Under the pieces are notes generated by a model that worked only from the letters and a program-made list of their open reading frames with translations, had not been told where the DNA came from and did not search any database. Below, piece after piece: positions 24,792 to 36,501 of a stretch of DNA of 64,000 nt (position 1 is its first letter; the number at the start of each line of letters is the position of its first letter). This DNA is from Psoroptes ovis (Eukaryota > Arthropoda > Arachnida > Sarcoptiformes > Psoroptidae). A program made the translations under genes and the position numbers. The stretch is from NCBI GenBank assembly GCA_002943765.1, contig PQWQ01000012.1, positions 558,001-622,000 on the forward strand. Direction: 5' to 3'.

Positions 24792-27700
24792 TCATACACT
24801 ATGATGTGATGATGTTGATGATCCAGGACTATTATGATTATCTAAATTTAATGTAGAATCATTATCATTGTTGGTCGATGATTGATTTGTGATCATTTCT
24901 TTTGTATTTTCTTCATCTTCATCACCATCATCATCATCGTCCTCATTATTGTTATCATCGTCAACATCATTCATTGAATTTTTACTATTTGATTTATTTT
25001 TTCTATTAGTTTCATTCGTTTTTCGATGATTATCATTATTACCTTCATCATTTCTTGAATCTAATTTATTGTTTGGTGATGATAATTCATCATTATTAAT
25101 TGAATTTGTATCATTATCCGGTATGTCTGCATCAGTTGTAACAGATCCATCCATATCTAAATCATCGTTACCATATTCATCAATTAGATCGTCATTCGCC
25201 CCAGGAGCATCATTGGTATTATCATTATCCATTTCCGATTCACTTCTATTCGATTTTTCACTAGCATCACTATTTTTAGATGAATGATGATGACCACCAC
25301 TGTTCGGTTTACGATTGAAATTAGCAATCGACACATATTGCAATGATGAAGGATCGGCTGATGATGAGGATGTTGGCGATGGTTGTGAACCCATTGGAAC
25401 AGAACCAGTTCGTACTTTGATACTAGATAATGCAGCTAATTGTCTATTTATTTCAGCTAATTCTGGTGTATTACGCATTTGATGAATATCACGATAATGT
25501 TTCATCAATGATTTACGCCATGTATATTCTTTATTGCAAATATTACAAATATATATCTGTTCTTCGCGATTCGAATGAAAATAATCGATATGCTCTTTTA
25601 ATGTTTGTTTATTGCCATAAAATTTATTACATATGTCACATCTCCATTTACTGCCGACCCAACTGCCACTTGCAATACTATTACCTGTGGCTGCATTATT
25701 GCTATTGCCACATGTCGAAGATGTAGAAGATGATGGTGATGATGCTGATGGGTGATTTGGTCCGGGCGGCGTAGTCGTCGTTGTTGCTGACGAGGATTTA
25801 TTTGAGGATGGAGAAAAGGCAGAAAATATTTGAGATTTTTCACTAGAAGGCACACTTGATGAGCGAAGACTATTAAGTTTTTTCGTTGATGGTACAATAT
25901 CTATCGTTGTACCCACTGACGATGCTGATGATGATGGTGGCAATGGATTGGAATTTTGATTATGCAGCAATGGTGATGATGGTTTTAATGATACATCGAT
26001 ATTATTAGTTAATGATGTGACAGAATTCGAACTATTATTAAGGTTATTACTAGATGAAAACGGTGTTTTCATCCTTTTATTGTCATTATTATTACGATTA
26101 TTTTCACCAGAATATGGTGATTTGAATGTACGTCTTCGTTTTTGCGATGAAGATGAAGATGAATGCTGCTGAGGTGTTTGTAAAGGTGATGGTGACTGCT
26201 GATCATTGTATTCAGAAAATGATGGTATTATTGTTGGATCAGCTTCAACTTCTATCATGCATGGCATTTGAGGAACGAACGTTCCACTAAATGGTAATGA
26301 TGATTGAAGTTGCTGTTGCTGAGAAAGATGTTTCGAATCGATACTGGCAGTCGATAAATTATCACCGATAGTACTATTGCAATCATTAGAACTATCATCT
26401 TTGATAATTAGGCGCTTATCTTCATCATTTTCATCCAAATCATCATCATCATCTTCTTCAGAATTCAGATTTAGGATTGTATTGTATAATGCGGCTGATG
26501 TGCCATGAGGCAATACTTGATCTAAACTTGATGCTAATGCTAAAGCTGATTGGATGTTTGTCGGAAATTTTTGTTTTCGTCTACTTCCACCACCGGTTGC
26601 GGCAGAATTGAGCGAATCGAAGCGATTGTTCAATGCAGATTGCGATGATGTTGAAGGCGGTGGCGGTGGTACAATATTATTATTTAATAATGCTAACGCA
26701 GCAGCAGCCGCCGCTGCTTGACCATTGTTGTAAATTGAAGATGATTTTGGTACACTATTTTGATGGGCTGGAGTAATGTTTGTTGCTGTTGTTGGAGGTA
26801 CGCTAGCACCCAATATCGTTGCTGAGGGTGATTGATCTCTTTGAGGATGATGTTGTTTGTGATTGCCACTCGATGATGTTGACGATATTGGAGGAACTAA
26901 ATTGTTTCGATATGGGAATGAAAGGAAATGATTACCCATACCATTCAACAATTTGCTAAAGTTGTGTGAATTGATTGGCTGATTGTGATTACCGTTCGGT
27001 AAAGAATTATTATGATTATTTCTATTATTATGATGGTCATTATTACTATTGTTAGAATGATTATTTTGCTGAGGATGATTGGAAGGCGTATTGGTCATTG
27101 CTTTTAACGATGCTAATGATGAATTCATTATGGATGCAGCGAATGATAATTGTTGCTGTGACGGCAAAATTGGAGGAGGTGATGGTGGTGGTGAATTCAT
27201 CATACCAACTGTATGTCCATTCAATAAATTTGATGCTGCTGCTGCAGCCGCTGCTGAGGTTAATAAATTCGTTTTATTTATTGATGATGGCGTTGATGAT
27301 GATAAACCATTGTTTTTATTTTTATTATTATTAGTCAAACCAGGAATTACTTCGATACCAGTATCACTGATTGTTTCATTATTATTATTATTATTTAATG
27401 ATGATGAAGTTGTTGTCGTTGTTGTTCCATTATTATTGAAAACAATGTTTACATTGGAAAGACCTTTTATATTGAGCAAACGCGCAGAACGTAAAAATGA
27501 TTCTATACAATCAACTTTGACATCAACATGACCATCATAAATAAATCTTAATATTGCTTCCATATCGGTCATTTTAATTTCAGTTGGTAATATCATAACA
27601 GTATTACAATTATTACATCCACCACCACCACCGCCACCATTCATGTTTCCATTCATAGAATTAGGATTGTTTGCAGAATTAGTTCCGAACGATGATAAAT

Positions 27701-28175
27701 TATCATTGTTATTATTATAAAATGAACTTAATGCATCGCGAATATAAATTGATGCGGCAGCCATTACAACACGATGACATTTAAACATTTTACCAGGACA
27801 ACAAATAACTAGATCGGTGAATAAACCATTCGCTAATAATGAACTCAACGATTCGAATGATTCTAAATCATTTCCTTTACGAAATGATACAGTTTTTTCG
27901 CTACCATTACTATTATTTTTATTTTGTTGATTATTATTATTAATATTTTCATTGATTGATTTATTATTATTGTTATTATTATTCGATGAAAAATGATGCG
28001 ATGATGATCTTAATGATGAATTTCTTGTATTATTAGGAATAAGACTACCATTACATAAATTTTTTGAATTATTCGTATTTGTTGAATTTGCCGATATCTG
28101 CTGCTCAAATGCAGCAGAAAATTTGGATTCTAATGAAGCATCCATTTGTGGTGCTTGTAATGAAGATGTATGCAT
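24792..28175 (-). CDS. BTB/POZ and C2H2 zinc-finger transcription factor
   Basis: One long exon codes for 1127 residues from ATG at 28173-28175. The BTB domain begins near residue 103 (SLLANGLFTDLVICCPGKMF, then CHRVVMAAAS) and ends near residue 235 (RFIYDGHVDVKV, LNIKGLSNV). It is interrupted by about 45 residues of Asn/Gly-rich sequence. Residues 240-840 are low-complexity (Asn, Ser, Gln, Ala runs) with a basic patch QKRRRTF. Two C2H2 fingers lie near residues 845-900, CDICNKFYGNKQTLKEH and CNICNKEYTWRKSLMKH, each C-x2-C-x12-H-x4-H. The tail is acidic and Asn/Asp-rich. The layout is that of arthropod nuclear regulators of the tramtrack/lola/broad/fruitless class, which pair through BTB and bind DNA with two fingers. 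I cannot name the orthologue. The start could also be the second Met (residue 11). Large gene-free flanks fit a developmental regulator, and upstream non-coding exons are likely. Confidence 0.88.
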   Translation of the reverse strand: MHTSSLQAPQMDASLESKFSAAFEQQISANSTNTNNSKNLCNGSLIPNNTRNSSLRSSSHHFSSNNNNNNNKSINENINNNNQQNKNNSNGSEKTVSFRKGNDLESFESLSSLLANGLFTDLVICCPGKMFKCHRVVMAAASIYIRDALSSFYNNNNDNLSSFGTNSANNPNSMNGNMNGGGGGGGCNNCNTVMILPTEIKMTDMEAILRFIYDGHVDVKVDCIESFLRSARLLNIKGLSNVNIVFNNNGTTTTTTSSSLNNNNNNETISDTGIEVIPGLTNNNKNKNNGLSSSTPSSINKTNLLTSAAAAAAASNLLNGHTVGMMNSPPPSPPPILPSQQQLSFAASIMNSSLASLKAMTNTPSNHPQQNNHSNNSNNDHHNNRNNHNNSLPNGNHNQPINSHNFSKLLNGMGNHFLSFPYRNNLVPPISSTSSSGNHKQHHPQRDQSPSATILGASVPPTTATNITPAHQNSVPKSSSIYNNGQAAAAAAALALLNNNIVPPPPPSTSSQSALNNRFDSLNSAATGGGSRRKQKFPTNIQSALALASSLDQVLPHGTSAALYNTILNLNSEEDDDDDLDENDEDKRLIIKDDSSNDCNSTIGDNLSTASIDSKHLSQQQQLQSSLPFSGTFVPQMPCMIEVEADPTIIPSFSEYNDQQSPSPLQTPQQHSSSSSSQKRRRTFKSPYSGENNRNNNDNKRMKTPFSSSNNLNNSSNSVTSLTNNIDVSLKPSSPLLHNQNSNPLPPSSSASSVGTTIDIVPSTKKLNSLRSSSVPSSEKSQIFSAFSPSSNKSSSATTTTTPPGPNHPSASSPSSSTSSTCGNSNNAATGNSIASGSWVGSKWRCDICNKFYGNKQTLKEHIDYFHSNREEQIYICNICNKEYTWRKSLMKHYRDIHQMRNTPELAEINRQLAALSSIKVRTGSVPMGSQPSPTSSSSADPSSLQYVSIANFNRKPNSGGHHHSSKNSDASEKSNRSESEMDNDNTNDAPGANDDLIDEYGNDDLDMDGSVTTDADIPDNDTNSINNDELSSPNNKLDSRNDEGNNDNHRKTNETNRKNKSNSKNSMNDVDDDNNNEDDDDDGDEDEENTKEMITNQSSTNNDNDSTLNLDNHNSPGSSTSSHHSV

Positions 28176-29377
28176 TTGGAACTGGTTTTTTTCAGATGAA
28201 TAAATGAAACAAATTCTTTTTTATTCACTCTTCCAAACTAGTACACTTTGGGCGAGGGTCAACATATAATATGTGATGGATGTTTGTTGCTGATTCTTAT
28301 GGGTAATATTTGGTTAAAATGAAAAATTCAAAAACAAAAATTCTAGAATCTAAACAAAATGGGAAATTGGGCAAAAAGAAAAAAAAAAGAGAAATAAAAC
28401 AAACATACATTAGAATAATTGTCAAAAATTAGATTCAATTAAATAATATTCTTTTGGAGTAAAAAAAAATTGTCAAAAAATATTCAAAATTCAAACAGGA
28501 AATTTCAATTAAATTCAATCAAAATTAATGAAATAAGTGTGTGAGTGTGTGGAAACGGCGGCAACAAAATTGAATGAGAAATAAATGAAAAAAAAAAAAC
28601 AGAACGACAGAATCAATCAAATTCAATTGAATTCAATTGAAAATTATGAACATAGATGATGATCATGAGATTCAGAGAAAAAAACAGGAATAAAATTAAA
28701 TAAATTCATACAAAATATGAGCAAAAAAAGAAAAACGATAATTTTCACAATAGAATCGATGAATATTTATTTGAAATGATGTCACAAACATCGATTTGAC
28801 AATTTTTTGCTGAAAATTATCGATTATTAATATTAATTTTGGTATTATTATTATTAAAATTACTAATTATTTGAAATAAAAATAATTTTCAATGATTAAT
28901 TGACAGGAAAAAGCTAAAATTGAACAGAAATTTCAATTTTTTCATATTTTTATTTTTACAATTTCTGATAATAATCTTAATACAATTGTTTTGTTTTTTG
29001 TTTTTTCAAGAAACAAAACAAAACAAAAGAAACAATTGAAATTCAACACCTTTTCTTGAATAATAAAGAAAATTTTGTTTTTTTTTTGTTTTTCAACTGA
29101 AAATTCAAGCATTTATCATAGCATTATTCATATACACACAATTCGTATTTCAAATATAAAGAAATTTGAGACAAACAAACAAAGAAAAATATGAATTTTT
29201 CTACTGAAAAACAAATATGAATTGAAAAATATTGAAATATAACAGCAAAAACAGCACCAGCAATGATTATCATAGAAATTTATGAAAAAATTACAAATTC
29301 TATTCTACTAAAAATGAACATGGTTGAAAAATACAATCAGATACGTAAATATCAAGGATTTTTTTTTCGTTTCACTT

Positions 29378-29404
29378 CATCATCATCATCATCATCATCA
29401 TCAT
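29378..29404. repeat. (CAT)9 microsatellite
   Basis: Nine consecutive CAT units seen directly. Confidence 0.9.
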
Positions 29405-30704
29405 TTACTCTGGTGTATTACTGTTTACATGTTTCAAATTGCAATTGTTATTTGATTTGTTTTCATTTTGTTTTTTCGTTTCTTATGTGATTTAAAATAA
29501 CCTGAAATAGAATTTCATTTGTATTCACTGATTTTGGTTTTTTCAATTTTTTTTTGCATAGAAAATCGATGCAAATATGAATCAATGATACGTACTAGGC
29601 GCATATTGAAAAATTGTTCAGGTTAACAATTCAAAATTCAAAAACATTTAGTACATAGTACAACAATCAATTCAATTCGATTTAATCGTAATTTTAAATT
29701 TTATGAAAAATCGTTTTCATAATAATTTTATTTTCGATTTTAAATGGGAAACTGTTGCCTAGAAATATTTCGAGAATATGGCGATTTGATATTTATATGG
29801 CAGTGAATGTGAATGAGTGTGAATATGAGTGTGTGAGAAACCGATAGATTCTATATTGACAAAATAATAATAAAAACAAATTTTTTTATATTTCGGAAAA
29901 ACTTTTTATTGTTACCTGTTGATTTGTCAATTTAATGAATGAGAATGAGAATTGAAATTTGAATTGAAATATTAAAAAAAAACGAAAAATTCAAATGTCA
30001 TTGTTGACATCATCAATGATGTTAATGATGATGATGGTGGAGTGTGATTGGTGATAATAATTGAAAATTGTAAAAATTATTATTAAACAAAAACAACGAC
30101 AGACACCATTGAAAAATCAATCAAAAGTATAAAGTGTTAAATGTAAACATTTAAATATTGAAACACATGAAACACACAAATTAACATATAAATGACAAGA
30201 ATACGTCAAATGTGAATTTCAAAAAAAATTTTAAAAAATTCTTTTTCCTCATAAACATTTCAAATATTGAAAATTTCATATTCTCACCTGAATTTTGAAG
30301 AAATTTGAAATAATAATAATCAACTTAATTCACACAGATGAAAATATCGCACAAAGTGAAAAATAATGTTCTGAGAAATTGAAAAAATTTTTAGAAATGA
30401 ATTTTTTTCAAAAACAAAATATTTTATCAAATACGAGAACATTAGAATGCTGCATTCAAAACGAATGAATAAAAAAGATGAAAAAAAGAAGAAATATTCA
30501 GAACTATCTTATAAATATCAAACATTCATGCCTAAAATAACATTGATAATTGATAATAATAATAATATAAAACAAATTGAGTCACCACCACCAATCAATC
30601 AAATTTCAATGATTGATTTTCAATTGATTATCACATTCAAAATATCAAATCGAGTATAAAATTTGAACAAGGAAAGCAGAAAAAATTTATCTCATATAAA
30701 TCCT

Positions 30705-30705
<1 letters not shown>

Positions 30706-30746
<41 letters not shown>
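30706..30746. repeat. (ATC)n microsatellite, about 13 units
   Basis: An uninterrupted 41-bp ATC array, the longest pure trinucleotide array noticed in the window. Confidence 0.92.
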
Positions 30747-33700
30747 ATGCTCACAAAATATATAGAAAATATCAAAAAATTTTGATAATTTTCACTGAAA
30801 AAAATGACCTTTGAATTCTACATTCATTCTTGATTGATTGATAAATCATAAATGCTTATGTTTGTGAGTGTATTTTTGTGAATATTAAATTTTAAAAAAA
30901 AATGCATACATACACACTCACATGATCACAAGTCTTGAAATTCACAAATTTGAATTTGGTATTATTATTAAATTTCATCAAATTACAATCATTTCAAATT
31001 CAAATTATCAATAATGTTCTTTTGTCCTTTAAAAATATCGAATATTTTCAATTAGATTACAATTTATAAGAAGAGGATTCAATAAATTACTTTATAATAA
31101 AAGCATAATATATCAATTGAGTTTTTAAAATGATAAATTTTTCCACATTTTTTTTTCTTTAAATTTTGTCTATGATTATTGATAAAGATTTTTATAAGAA
31201 CTTGCTCATGATTTGCTTTATCTTGTGTGTGGATGGATATAATAAATGATTATAATTGTGATAATAATTCTTTTTTTTTTTTCATTTTGAAATTATCATC
31301 ATTTCAAGAAATGAAATAAAATCATTTATTTTACGAGTGAAAAACGGTTGTTGAAAAAAAAAGATAAAATTTTCATTATAATTTTATTATTACTACAGAA
31401 ATTCTTAATTATCTTATTTTTTTTCTCAGATATTCAATGATAATTTTTACTTTGCTGCTCTGGAAAGTTTATGCTTTTTTTTCATCGATGTCTGGTTGAT
31501 TAGGATACTGGAGAAGGGAAATTTTTTTTCTTTAAATTGAAATTAAATCTTTTCAATCAATTACGACAATTAATACAAAGCTAACAGTAAAAAATTAAGA
31601 ATTTTTCAATTTTGAAAAATTGAAAAAATTTAATTTCGATAATACACATCAAATAGATAGCCTTGGAATTTATGAAAATTGAAAATCAAATGTCAGAAAT
31701 TTGATTCAATTTAATATTTACGTTTTTCTTTTGAATTAGTTTTTATCTTTCTGAATAAAATAAATAAACTTGTAACAACTTCTAAATGTATTTGGTTATG
31801 CAAAAACAAAACTTGCACAAAATTGCACACATTGAATAATTTGAAAAATAATTCAAAATTTATTGAATTTTTCTTATTCGTTAGTGTTGTTATTATTATT
31901 ATTGCTCGAATGTTTGGTGGAAAATTCATAGTATAATCAAGTTTAAAAGTTCATATAATTTGATGCAAGGCACATAAAAAATTATGCAATTTTCTATGTA
32001 AGAAAGATATTTAAGAGTATTGCCATTTCTTATAATGAACTTAAAAACATACGTTCATAGTAAATTTCTAGAAGAAATTTTGTTTCAATGAAGAAATATT
32101 CGAGTCAAAAAAACAAAAAACAAATTGAATTCCATTGAAGCGCTCAAATTTAATTTTGTTGCAGCTCATGATTGGGAAAATAAACTAAACTAATGACTAA
32201 TAGAACATAAGAAATGGTGAAAAAATAAAAGTGACACCGACCTGAAATTTTGTAGTTGAATAAATATTTTGCTGAATATTTTTTCGATTGATGATTTAGA
32301 TGCAAATAAGAATAATTTGATTAAAGCACTGATGAATGTATCGAAGATTTCATTTAAAATAATTCATTGGACGGATTCAGTGATTGATTGGAATAGTTGA
32401 ATTCTTGTTTTTCATTATTTCGATGGAATAGATGATTGAGGAAAAAATGAACGATTAAGGCATTTATTGAACACATCAAAGTAGAAAAAACGGAATGAGA
32501 CTAAGAGAAATAAACCACCTGATGGCAAACAAGGCACTTTTGAATAAATATTTCTCTATGTTAAAATCAACAGTTGTGAATAATTCGAAAAAATCAACTA
32601 AATTCAATTACACATCACATATATCACAAGAATATATATTTTTTTCGTAAATTGATTCGTATTTCAAAATAGTGAAGCTGATTTTAGTGAAATCAGATAT
32701 GCAGCATAGTGAAAAAAAAACGTTGAATATATGGAATTTATCAATTTTGAATTTTTTTCGGGAATTTAACAAACAAACAAACAAATATTTTCACATTTCG
32801 ATTGCTGGAATTTTTTTTTAAAATATTTATTTCGTCATATTGGAATGTTAATTGTTCATGTTATGTTGTTCATTTTTTCACATTTTGTTCAAAATTTCAA
32901 AATTTTCTTCTTTTTTTCTTTTGATGTTTCATATTTTGTTTGGAAAAAATGAAATTCGAGGAATTTTTAGTTTTGATTTTTAGAATTTCGAATTTTTTTC
33001 AGTTCGAACGTCGTTGTCAATGGATGAATTTAGCGATGAAAAGATTGGAAATTTTGTGTTTTTAGAATTTCTTCAATCAAAGATTTTGTGGAATGAAAAT
33101 GATATTTTAGAGGAATTTGCTGAATTTTGTTGATTATTATTAAAAATATTCAAATTATCAAATGAAGAAATCAGAAGAATTAATGGTCACAAAACAAAAC
33201 AAAATTGAAATTAAATGCTTAAAACTGGAATGAAATTGAATTATTTTGAATTTGTTTTTTTTTTGCTATTTTTGTTGATCAAATAACAAAATCATTCTTT
33301 ATCGATTCATTTGTCACAGTTGTTGTTGTTGTTGTTTATATGAGAGCATGTTAACTTGATGAATATTAGTTGAATTATGAACTTTTTTCATCTTTTTTTT
33401 TTCAATCAAAAAATTTTTTTATTTTGTTGAATTGTTGTTTATATGTTTATGTTTGTTGATAGTGATAATTTTTTTTTTTTTTATAAATTTCATCGTTGAA
33501 TTTCTTTCATTTCGAAAAAATCTTGCGATTCAATGATGATGATGATAATAATAATAATGGTGATGATGATGATGATGATAATCGAAATGAAAATGAATTG
33601 AAGTAAAAAAAAAAATGAAAATTACGCGCGCTAATGAACTATCATCATCTCACATCGTCATATATATTTTTTTTGATTCACATCTGAACACAAGCAAAAA

Positions 33701-36486
33701 AATAAAACATCGACAACAGAAGCACCATTCTCAATTGATGATAGAAATAAAAAAAATTATGAAAATAAATACACATCATAATGTTTGAAAATACACAAAA
33801 ACAAATCCGTACTACAAAACAGTTACAGAATGAATAATATTTTTCCAAAATTTTTTTTTTTTGGTTTTTTTTTGCTGTAAATTTCTCTCCCTTTCAATGG
33901 TAGTGGCACTAGTATAAACAGTGGAATGACCAAAAAAATATTACAAATAACGATTTGTTGCTTGTTTTATCTTACTCTCCTCAGCTTACAATTCATACGC
34001 ACATACACACACACATATGCATTTGAAGAAATTTGAACCGGAGTAAGAGGAGGAGGAGGAGGAAAGGAATTTTGAAATATTAAAAAATTCATGAATTTTG
34101 CTAGCAGCAAAATGCAACATGTGTTTTCTGTTGTTGTTGTTGTTGCTGTTGTATCGTTGTTATCACAAAAATTGAGTGCATTGGATGATGATGATGATGA
34201 CGACTGATCTGATTGATGAAAAAGAGTAAAATAAAATGAATGAAATTAAAAAATTTAAAGAGAAACTTAACACAAAAAAACAAGGAGGAAGAGAAAAATT
34301 TTTGGAAAAAAATTTGAAAATTATGAAAATGTTTGCAGTATCAAAAGCTGAAGAGAATTTCAAATAATTATTCATGGAATAAAGAATATTATCGAGTATT
34401 TGTTATCATTTTTTCGAAATGAATTTTTGGCCTCATTGAATGAAAAAAGAATTAGAAAGAGACGAGAAATTCTTCAATAAATTAGCTGAGCTCAAAATGC
34501 ACTATTGAGATAAACAAAATAAAATTCAGGTTTCCCATAATATTACGGTGTGTGCGTGTGCGTGTGTGTCAAAGAATTTTTTTCCTCTAAAAACGAAAAA
34601 AAAGAGTAAAGGAGGGAGGGAGAAATGTTTGAATGGAATTGAAATTTGATTTCACAATTGGATTGAGGAAAAAATAATGAAAAAACTGATAAGGTGAAAA
34701 TAAAAATTTAGTCAGTCAACCAAAAAAAACGTAAAATAAAAATAAAAATTACCTGAAACCCAAAAAAGCAATTGAATTTAAAGGCAAGAGAAACTCAATT
34801 TTTTCATCTGAAAAAAGAACTTCAAAGAGAATAATTTTAAATTTCAATCTAAGGTAGAATAAATACCTTTCAAAGAGAATGAATTGGAAAATTCAACAGG
34901 TAAGAATAGATTTCTCGTTGTTTGTTTAATATTTTTTTTCTTTTTGGATGATAAAGAATAAGCGTAGAATTCCATTGAAAACTTACAAAATGATATTCAA
35001 CAAGTTGCAATTGTGCTATTCGATTGTTGGTTGTTTTTTTGTTCATAGATTTGACAACCAGAACCATTTCATGTATTATATGATTCGATAAATTTTAATG
35101 ATTCTTGTTTATTCATTGTTCATTTCTTCATTTTTTTGTATTCTCTAAAATTTTTTCTTGATTTTTTTTTCATTCGATTCATCATGCACTCTTATTGAAT
35201 ATTCTTCATGAGTGTGCAAACACACGCACACACACTTGATGAATGACGGATGAATTTAAATGAATAACACAGCGGTGGGAGGATAAGTACGAATATTCAG
35301 TAGGACCGGTTTGATTTTTTTTCTTCTTTGATTTCATAAATTTTATACTTCAAAGTTCTTGATTCTCTTTGAATTTCGTTTCTTGATTATTCATATCTAA
35401 AATGATAGCTGAGATGAATACAGAAAATGTGAATACAGAATTCAATATTTAACATAACGAATCATTATTATTTGAGAAAAAAAAATGTCGAAATCATTCT
35501 GATACAGCAAACAATAACAAACATAAAGCATACACACACACACCATTACATGCACATATGAACATGATATTCATAGAATTTCAACAAAAAAAAACTTGTT
35601 TCTTCGCATTATTCGGTATCGTTTATTATCATTATTATTATTATTATTACCATTATTATATTCATTTATTTCAGTTTAGTTTTTTCATTTTTAGCATTCT
35701 AAAATCATTTCAAATTACACACACATTATCATTATCATTGGTTTTTTCTTTTTTTTTTTTTTTGCACAAGAAAATTGACGATCAAATAAAAAACAAATGT
35801 TTGTCGAACAAATTCCAGATAATAATGAATAATAATAGCAATAATAATGGCCACAATTATTATGATCATTTATCACCATACCATTATAATAGTATATGGA
35901 TATTTTTGACCAAAAAAATAGAAAAAAAACAAACAAATTTCCAAAGAATCACCAAATAATTTTCTTGATTTCTTGGCCATTATTTCTTGTTCATTTTATG
36001 GTGTTTGTCTCGTATTTTTGCCCGATAATTCATTGATTCAATGAATTTTTTCCATTTTTTTGTGAATTTTTTTCTTTTTCGTCAAAAAAGTAATTAAAGG
36101 CGGTGGTTCTTGATTGGGGAAAATTATTTATTCGTTTTTTTTTGTTTCGTAATTCGTAATTTTCAATTTTTTTGCTGCAAAATGTAGCAAAGTAGTGGAA
36201 TATTCACGAATTTCGAATCTTTTTTTTTTCGCTTTTTCGAATTCGAATCTTTTTTCGAATTCGTTATTCTTTCGTTTAACAAACTTCCACTACTACCAAA
36301 GCTTCCTTGCAACATTTTTTTATGCTTCGTTTGTTCCTGTTCTGCGAAAAAAAAATTGTCACAAGCGGGTGGAAAAACACTTGTTGATATCCTGAACAAT
36401 CGAACAGAACTGTAGTAGTGGCATAGTTTTATGTGAAGAATATTCAGAATTTAAAAAGGAATTTTTGTATCAAGAATTTTTTTTTT

Positions 36487-36501
36487 CGCATGCGCAATGC
36501 G
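36487..36501. promoter_or_regulatory. NRF1-like GC palindrome
   Basis: CGCATGCGCAATGCG stands alone in poly-T-rich DNA. It contains the CATGCGC half-site of NRF1/ewg-type sites. No adjacent gene is visible, so a promoter role is only a guess. Confidence 0.2.

Noticed and set aside
25069..27531. Several plus-strand frames and one other minus-strand frame across the BTB-ZF gene
   Set aside because: They overlap the 1127-residue frame and consist of its repeated codons read in other phases (poly-Val, poly-Leu, poly-His).
35558..35959. 133-codon plus frame
   Set aside because: Made of Phe, Tyr, His and Ser runs from T-tract and ATT-repeat DNA; chance.
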